A stretch of DNA of 46,013 nucleotides from Reyranella sp. (GTDB lineage Bacteria; Pseudomonadota; Alphaproteobacteria; Reyranellales; Reyranellaceae). This document shows, piece after piece, positions 41,857 to 46,013 of the stretch (positions within the stretch are counted from its first letter, which is position 1; each line of letters begins with the position of its first letter). The DNA is taken from NCBI GenBank assembly GCA_022844015.1, contig JALHMO010000037.1:1-46013 (forward strand), given 5' to 3'. Position numbers and translations under genes: made by a program. Under the pieces are notes generated by a model that was not told the origin of the DNA, did no database searches, and saw nothing but the letters and a program-made list of their open reading frames with translations.

Positions 41857-42687
41857 TCATCGCCCCTCGAACCGCGGCTCGCGCTTCTCGAGGAAGGCCG
41901 CGATGCCCTCCTTCATGTCCTCGGTCTGCATCAGCGGCAGCAGCTGCAGGAAGACGTGGTGGACGTGCTCGTTGAACGGCTCGTTCCACGCCATGCGCAT
42001 CATGCGCTTGGCCGCCTGGATGGCGAGCGGTGCGTTGGCGGCAATCTCGAGCGCGAGCGCACGCGCTGCGCCCATGACCTCGGCATCGGGCACGACCTTG
42101 TTGACCAGGCCCATCCCGAGCGACTGCTCGGCCGTCAGAGTGCGGCCGGTGAAGATCAGCTCGGCTGCCTTGGCCCAGCCCAGCAGGCGCGGCAGGTACC
42201 AGGTGCCGCCCGATTCGGGCAGCACGCCGCGCCTCGCATAGGACGCGGCGAGCTTGGCCGACTGCGCCATCACCCGGATGTCGGCGCCCAGCGCCAGATC
42301 GAGGCCGTAGCCCGCGGCCGAGCCGTTCAGCGCGGCGATCACCGGCTTGTCCATGGCGTGCAGCACCGGCGGCGGCGTGTTGCGCAGGTCGATGTTGGTC
42401 GGCGAGGCGCCCGAGCCGACGCTGAGATTGTCGGTGCCCTTGCTCTGGGCCTCGAGGTTCAGCCCGGCGCAGAAGGCGCGGCCGGTGCCGGTCACGATCA
42501 CCACCCGCACCGCGCGATCCTCGTTGGCCCGCACCAGCGCCTCGGTAAGCTGCCGGAGCATCGGCCCGGAAATGGTGTTCATGCGCTGCGGCGCATTGAG
42601 GGTAACGGTGGCGATCGCCCCGTCGACGCCATAGAGCAGTTCCTCCGGCATTACCGAAGCTGCGGGCTGGGCCGCAAACTGGCTCAT
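41857..42687 (-). CDS. Enoyl-CoA hydratase/isomerase family protein
   Basis: 276 residues. Crotonase motifs: VTLNAPQRMNTIS, FCAGLNLEAQ for the CoA/oxyanion site, LNGSAAGYGLDLALGADIRV, and GVLPESGGTWYLPRLLG with the catalytic Glu of hydratases. Ends FLEKREPRFEGR, the common tail of the family. Substrate unknown. Divergent from the threonine aldolase with 54 bp between starts. Confidence 0.9.
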   Translation of the reverse strand: MSQFAAQPAASVMPEELLYGVDGAIATVTLNAPQRMNTISGPMLRQLTEALVRANEDRAVRVVIVTGTGRAFCAGLNLEAQSKGTDNLSVGSGASPTNIDLRNTPPPVLHAMDKPVIAALNGSAAGYGLDLALGADIRVMAQSAKLAASYARRGVLPESGGTWYLPRLLGWAKAAELIFTGRTLTAEQSLGMGLVNKVVPDAEVMGAARALALEIAANAPLAIQAAKRMMRMAWNEPFNEHVHHVFLQLLPLMQTEDMKEGIAAFLEKREPRFEGR

Positions 42688-42741
42688 GTTTCCTCCCTCC
42701 GGCGAATGCCGCTATGGTGGCGCAGGAGAACCCGACACGCC

Positions 42742-43785
42742 ATGCAAAACCGTTTCATCGATCTCTACAGCGACACCAAGACCAAGCCCTCGCCCGGCAT
42801 GCGGAAGGCGATGGCCGATGCCGAGGTCGGCGACGAGCAGAAGATGGAGGACCCCACCGTCAACCGGTTGCGCGACCGCATCTGCGAGCTGCTGGGCAAG
42901 GAGGATTCGGTCTTCCTGCCGAGCGGCACGATGGCCAACCAGATCGCCATCCGCGTGCATTGCCGGCTGGGCGACGAGGTGATCGCCGACCGCACGGCGC
43001 ACATCATCAACGCCGAGACCGGCGGCCCGGCCGCCAACTCCGGCGTCATGATCCGGCCGATCGACGGGCCCAACGGCGTGTTTACGGCCGAGCAGGTCAA
43101 GGCGGCACTGCGCGATCCCAACAGCCGCAATGCCCCGCGCTCGCGCATGGTGTCGATCGAGAACACCTCGAACGGCGGCTTCGGCACGGTGTGGCCACTG
43201 GCGACCATGCAGGGCGTGGCCGACGCGGCACGCGACGCCGGGGTCGCCCTGCACATGGATGGCGCGCGGCTTTGCAATGCCGCCGTGAAATCCGGCACCA
43301 AGGCCAGCGCCTACGCCAGCTGCGTCGACACGCTGTGGCTCGACTACACCAAGGGCCTGGGCGCGCCGGTCGGCGCCAGCCTCGCCGGCCCCAAGGACAT
43401 GATCAGGGAAGCGTGGCGGCAGAAGCAGATGCTGGGCGGCTCGATGCGCCAGTCCGGCGTCATCGCCGCGGCAGCGCTCTACGCGCTCGACAACAACTGG
43501 GACCGCCTGGCCGAGGATCACGACAACGCGCGCCACCTCTCGGAGGGTCTGGCCAACATCAAGGGGATCGAGATCGACGCACCGCGCATGGAGACCAACC
43601 TGGTGTTCTTCGAGGTCACCAAACCGGGCTGGACCTCGGCCCGGCTGGTCGAGGCGTGCCGCGAGCGCGGCGTCGGCATCGGCGCCAACACCGCGACGCG
43701 CATCCGCGCCGTGACCCATCTCGACGTCAACCGCAAGGACATCGACACCACGCTCAAGGTGATCAGCGACGCCCTGGCAGCGTGA
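42742..43785 (+). CDS. Threonine aldolase family protein
   Basis: 347 residues from ATG 42742; the longer open frame upstream is antisense to the hydratase. PLP fold-type I: the N-terminal IDLYSDTKTKPSPGMRKAM, split as LYSDTKTKPSPGM, VFLPSGTMANQIA, HMDGARLCNAA with the cofactor Asp, and the Schiff-base Lys in WLDYTKGLGAPVG. Usually cleaves L-threonine or L-allo-threonine to glycine and acetaldehyde, or works on other beta-hydroxy amino acids. Its TGA shares one base with the next ATG, so the genes are coupled. Confidence 0.92.
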   Translation: MQNRFIDLYSDTKTKPSPGMRKAMADAEVGDEQKMEDPTVNRLRDRICELLGKEDSVFLPSGTMANQIAIRVHCRLGDEVIADRTAHIINAETGGPAANSGVMIRPIDGPNGVFTAEQVKAALRDPNSRNAPRSRMVSIENTSNGGFGTVWPLATMQGVADAARDAGVALHMDGARLCNAAVKSGTKASAYASCVDTLWLDYTKGLGAPVGASLAGPKDMIREAWRQKQMLGGSMRQSGVIAAAALYALDNNWDRLAEDHDNARHLSEGLANIKGIEIDAPRMETNLVFFEVTKPGWTSARLVEACRERGVGIGANTATRIRAVTHLDVNRKDIDTTLKVISDALAA

Positions 43786-44651
43786 TGCGGGTCTTCGTGC
43801 TCGGCGGCACGGGGTCGATTGGCACGCCGGTCCTGCGCGAGCTCATCGAGCGGGGGCACGACGTCGTCGCGCTGGCCCGCTCGGAGGCGTCGGCCATTAT
43901 CCTGGAGCGTCGAGGCGCCACGGTCCTGCGCGGCGACCTCGCGGCGCCGGAAGGGTGGGTGCCAACGCTCCCCGCGGTCGATGGCGTCATCCATCTGGCC
44001 TGCGATTTCGCATCCGACATGGCTGCGATCGAGCGCGGCCTGCTCGATACCCTGCTGCCGCACCTGGCCCGGCAAGGGACGGAGGCGCGCTTTCTGTACA
44101 CCGGTGGCTGCTGGCTGTACGGCGCGACCGGCGATCGGATCGCGAGCGAGGACTCGCCGTTCGCGCCGCTCGCGGCCTTCGCCTGGATGGTGCCGCATCT
44201 GCTGCGCGTCCTGGACAGCGAGGAGGTTGCGGGGATCGTCGTCCATCCGGCCATGGTCTATGGCGGCGAAGGGGGCGTCTTCCGTCGCTTCGCCCGCGAC
44301 GCCGCGTCGGGCTCCGTGCGCGTAGTCGGGGCCGAATCGGTGCGCTGGCCGCTGGTCCATTGCGACGACCTGGCCGACCTCTATGCGCTGGCGATCGAGG
44401 CCGCCCCGAGAGGATCGAGCTACATCGGCACCGCGGTCGACAGCATGCCCGTCGGGCAGCTGGCCCGCGCCTTCGAGGCTCCGGAACTTCAGGTTCTGCC
44501 ACCCGACGTCATTGCCGAGGAGCTGGGCGAATGGGCGCGCGGCTATGCCTGCGATCAGCAGCTGAGTGGCGTACGGGCGCGTCGCGAACTCGGCTGGCGG
44601 CCGGCGCATCTCAATCCCATCGCCGACATCCACCAATGGCTTCGCCAATGA
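43785..44651 (+). CDS. NAD-dependent epimerase/dehydratase (extended SDR)
   Basis: 288 residues. Rossmann motif VFVLGGTGSIGTPVL at residues 3-17, acidic or amide-lined DGVIHLACDF, TGGCWLYG in place of the typical catalytic Ser-Tyr region, and VHPAMVYGGEGGVF. A Tyr-x-x-x-Lys is not obvious, so catalysis may differ or it may be an atypical SDR. Starts in TGATG and ends in ATGA with both neighbours, so all three genes are one translational unit. Confidence 0.87.
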   Translation: MRVFVLGGTGSIGTPVLRELIERGHDVVALARSEASAIILERRGATVLRGDLAAPEGWVPTLPAVDGVIHLACDFASDMAAIERGLLDTLLPHLARQGTEARFLYTGGCWLYGATGDRIASEDSPFAPLAAFAWMVPHLLRVLDSEEVAGIVVHPAMVYGGEGGVFRRFARDAASGSVRVVGAESVRWPLVHCDDLADLYALAIEAAPRGSSYIGTAVDSMPVGQLARAFEAPELQVLPPDVIAEELGEWARGYACDQQLSGVRARRELGWRPAHLNPIADIHQWLRQ

Positions 44652-46013
44652 ATGCACCCATCACCCTCGGCCAGCCCATCGTCCGCCGCGAAGACCAGCG
44701 CTTCTTGACCGGCCGCGGCCGCTATGCCGACGACACCGCGCCGCGCGATGCGCTGGCGGTCCTGTTCGTGCGCTCGCCGCACGCGCACGCACGCCTCGGT
44801 GGCATCGATAAGGCCGGCGCCCGTGCCGCACCCGGCGTCGCGGCGATCTACACCGCGCAGGACCTCGTGGCCGACAAGGTCGGCCATCTGCCGACGGTCA
44901 GCGAGATCAAGGACGAGGCCGGGAACCGGCATCGCGAGCCGCTGCACCTGCCGATGCCGCCCGACAAGGTGCGCCATGTCGGCGACATCGTCGCCATGGT
45001 GATCGCCGGCACGCTCGACCAGGCGCGCGACGCCGCCGAGCTGCTCGGGATCGACTACGACGAGCTGCCCGCAGTGGTGACCGTGGCGCAGGCGCTCGCT
45101 CCCGAAGCGGCGCTGGTGCACGACGACGTGCCGGGCAACCTGATGTGCCGTTGGGCGAGGGGCGACAAGGCCGCCACCGACGCCGCCTTCTCGCGCGCCG
45201 CGCACGTGGCACGGCTGTCGATCCGCTCGCCACGCCAGATCGTCCACTACCTGGAAACGCGAGCCGCCTGGTCGAGCTACGACCCGGCCGACGACGTCGT
45301 CACGATGACCTTCGCCTCGCAGGGCGTCCAGGTCCCGCACCGGCTGATGTGCGAGCGCGTGCTGAACATTCCCAAGGAGAAGCTGCGGCTGATCACCGAG
45401 GATGTCGGTGGCGGCTTCGGGCCGAAATACCCGATCTACGCCGAGCCGACCTTGATCGCCTGGGCGACCCGCAAGCTCGGGCGCGGCCTGCGCTGGACGT
45501 GCGAGCGCGGCGAGCTCTCCTTGTCCGACAGTCACGCCCGCGACCTGGTGGCGCATGCCGAGCTCGCGCTCGACGCGTCGGGCGCCTTCATCGGCCTGCG
45601 CGTGAAGGCCGAGGCCAACTATGGCGCCTATCTGTCGATGTTCGCGCCGACCATCCCGACCACCGGCCTCGCCAAGGTCATCTCCGGGCTCTATCGCATC
45701 CCGGCGATCCGCGTCGACTTCGACTGCGCCTTCACCAACACCGTGCCGGTCGACGCGATCCGCGGCGCCGGCAAGCCCGAGGCGCTGTTCCTGCTCGAGC
45801 GCTTGATCGACATCGCCGCCCGCGAGACCGGCCGCACGCCGGCCGAGCTGCGCCGCCGCAACCTCTTGCGGCCCAACGAGATGCCCTACGCCGCGGCGAG
45901 CGGCTACACCTACGATGCGGCAGACTGCGTGGGCCTGTTCGAGACCGCCGTGCAGGCGGCCGACCCTCCGGGCTTCGCCGCGCGCCGCGCCGCCAGCGAG
46001 GCGCGCGGCCGGC
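44648..46013 (+). CDS. Molybdenum hydroxylase large subunit (xanthine dehydrogenase/CoxL family), partial
   Basis: 455 codons from ATG 44648 (MNAPITLGQPIVRREDQRFL), open to the window edge; the full protein would be about 760-800 residues. The first domain ends with PDKVRHVGDIVAMVIAGT, and the molybdopterin part shows EDVGGGFGPKYPIYAEPTL and VDAIRGAGKPEALFLLERL. The RGAG-K/R-PEA type loop is that of form II CoxL-like enzymes, not the AYxCSFR loop of true CO dehydrogenase. It would hydroxylate an N-heterocycle, aldehyde or similar compound. The FAD and 2Fe-2S subunits are not in the window. Confidence 0.9.
   Translation, partial: MNAPITLGQPIVRREDQRFLTGRGRYADDTAPRDALAVLFVRSPHAHARLGGIDKAGARAAPGVAAIYTAQDLVADKVGHLPTVSEIKDEAGNRHREPLHLPMPPDKVRHVGDIVAMVIAGTLDQARDAAELLGIDYDELPAVVTVAQALAPEAALVHDDVPGNLMCRWARGDKAATDAAFSRAAHVARLSIRSPRQIVHYLETRAAWSSYDPADDVVTMTFASQGVQVPHRLMCERVLNIPKEKLRLITEDVGGGFGPKYPIYAEPTLIAWATRKLGRGLRWTCERGELSLSDSHARDLVAHAELALDASGAFIGLRVKAEANYGAYLSMFAPTIPTTGLAKVISGLYRIPAIRVDFDCAFTNTVPVDAIRGAGKPEALFLLERLIDIAARETGRTPAELRRRNLLRPNEMPYAAASGYTYDAADCVGLFETAVQAADPPGFAARRAASEARGR

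Overview
The window is GC-rich (roughly two thirds G+C, strong G/C preference at third codon positions), gene-dense DNA from a bacterial chromosome. The AapJQMP general amino-acid transporter, the MlrC-type M81 peptidase, a PF04392-type lipoprotein-like/Tat binding protein with an N-terminal RRRELL signal, and the palindromic repeats built around GAGACGCGG or TCCCCAGC all point to an alphaproteobacterium. Bradyrhizobium- or Reyranella-like lineages fit best, but the genus is an inference. There are no rRNA, tRNA, CRISPR, transposase or phage genes that I can see. The first gene (an oxygenase reductase C-terminus) and the last (a molybdenum hydroxylase large subunit) run off the window.

Layout. 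1-3948: reductase end, a small frame-disturbed coupled ORF, an alpha/beta hydrolase, an M81 peptidase followed by a truncated transporter gene remnant, and a convergent pirin. 4437-5885: secreted M23 peptidase behind an AT-richer 490-bp regulatory gap. 6107-11844: amino-acid ABC transporter with two tandem aapJ copies, aapQ, aapM, aapP, followed directly by a dTDP-glucose 4,6-dehydratase. 13138-19856: small lipoprotein, dienelactone hydrolase, luciferase-like oxidoreductase, then a tight six-gene minus-strand operon (pteridine-reductase-like SDR, folB, two EamA permeases, dTDP-sugar 3,4-ketoisomerase, sugar aminotransferase). The dehydratase, ketoisomerase and aminotransferase together could make a dTDP-3-amino-3,6-dideoxyhexose. 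20083-27726: LhgO-like oxidase, nitronate monooxygenase, anchored PepSY-like protein, binding protein, GST, VOC protein, lone LivM permease, and two small coupled ORFs. 27889-34624: divergent enoyl-CoA hydratases, an unrecognised His-rich 534-aa protein, VOC protein, peptidase E, and a TetR/P450 divergent pair sharing an 18-bp dyad. 34630-37787: SsuABC/TauABC-type transporter operon ending in a UGSC-family gene. 38174-46013: quinone oxidoreductase, secreted protein, hydrolase, LLM oxidoreductase, enoyl-CoA hydratase, then threonine aldolase, SDR and molybdenum hydroxylase with overlapping stops and starts.

The most notable item is at 34630-35151 (minus). A gene that looks truncated at an in-frame TGA continues in frame for 80 codons, the TGA falls exactly at the U of a U-G-S-C motif, and a stem-loop resembling the E. 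coli fdhF SECIS follows with its apical loop 19 nt downstream. I read it as a UGSC-family selenoprotein encoded at the end of an ABC-importer operon. Three families of palindromic intergenic repeats, a 42-bp perfect inverted repeat and a 42-bp tandem duplication account for most of the larger non-coding gaps.
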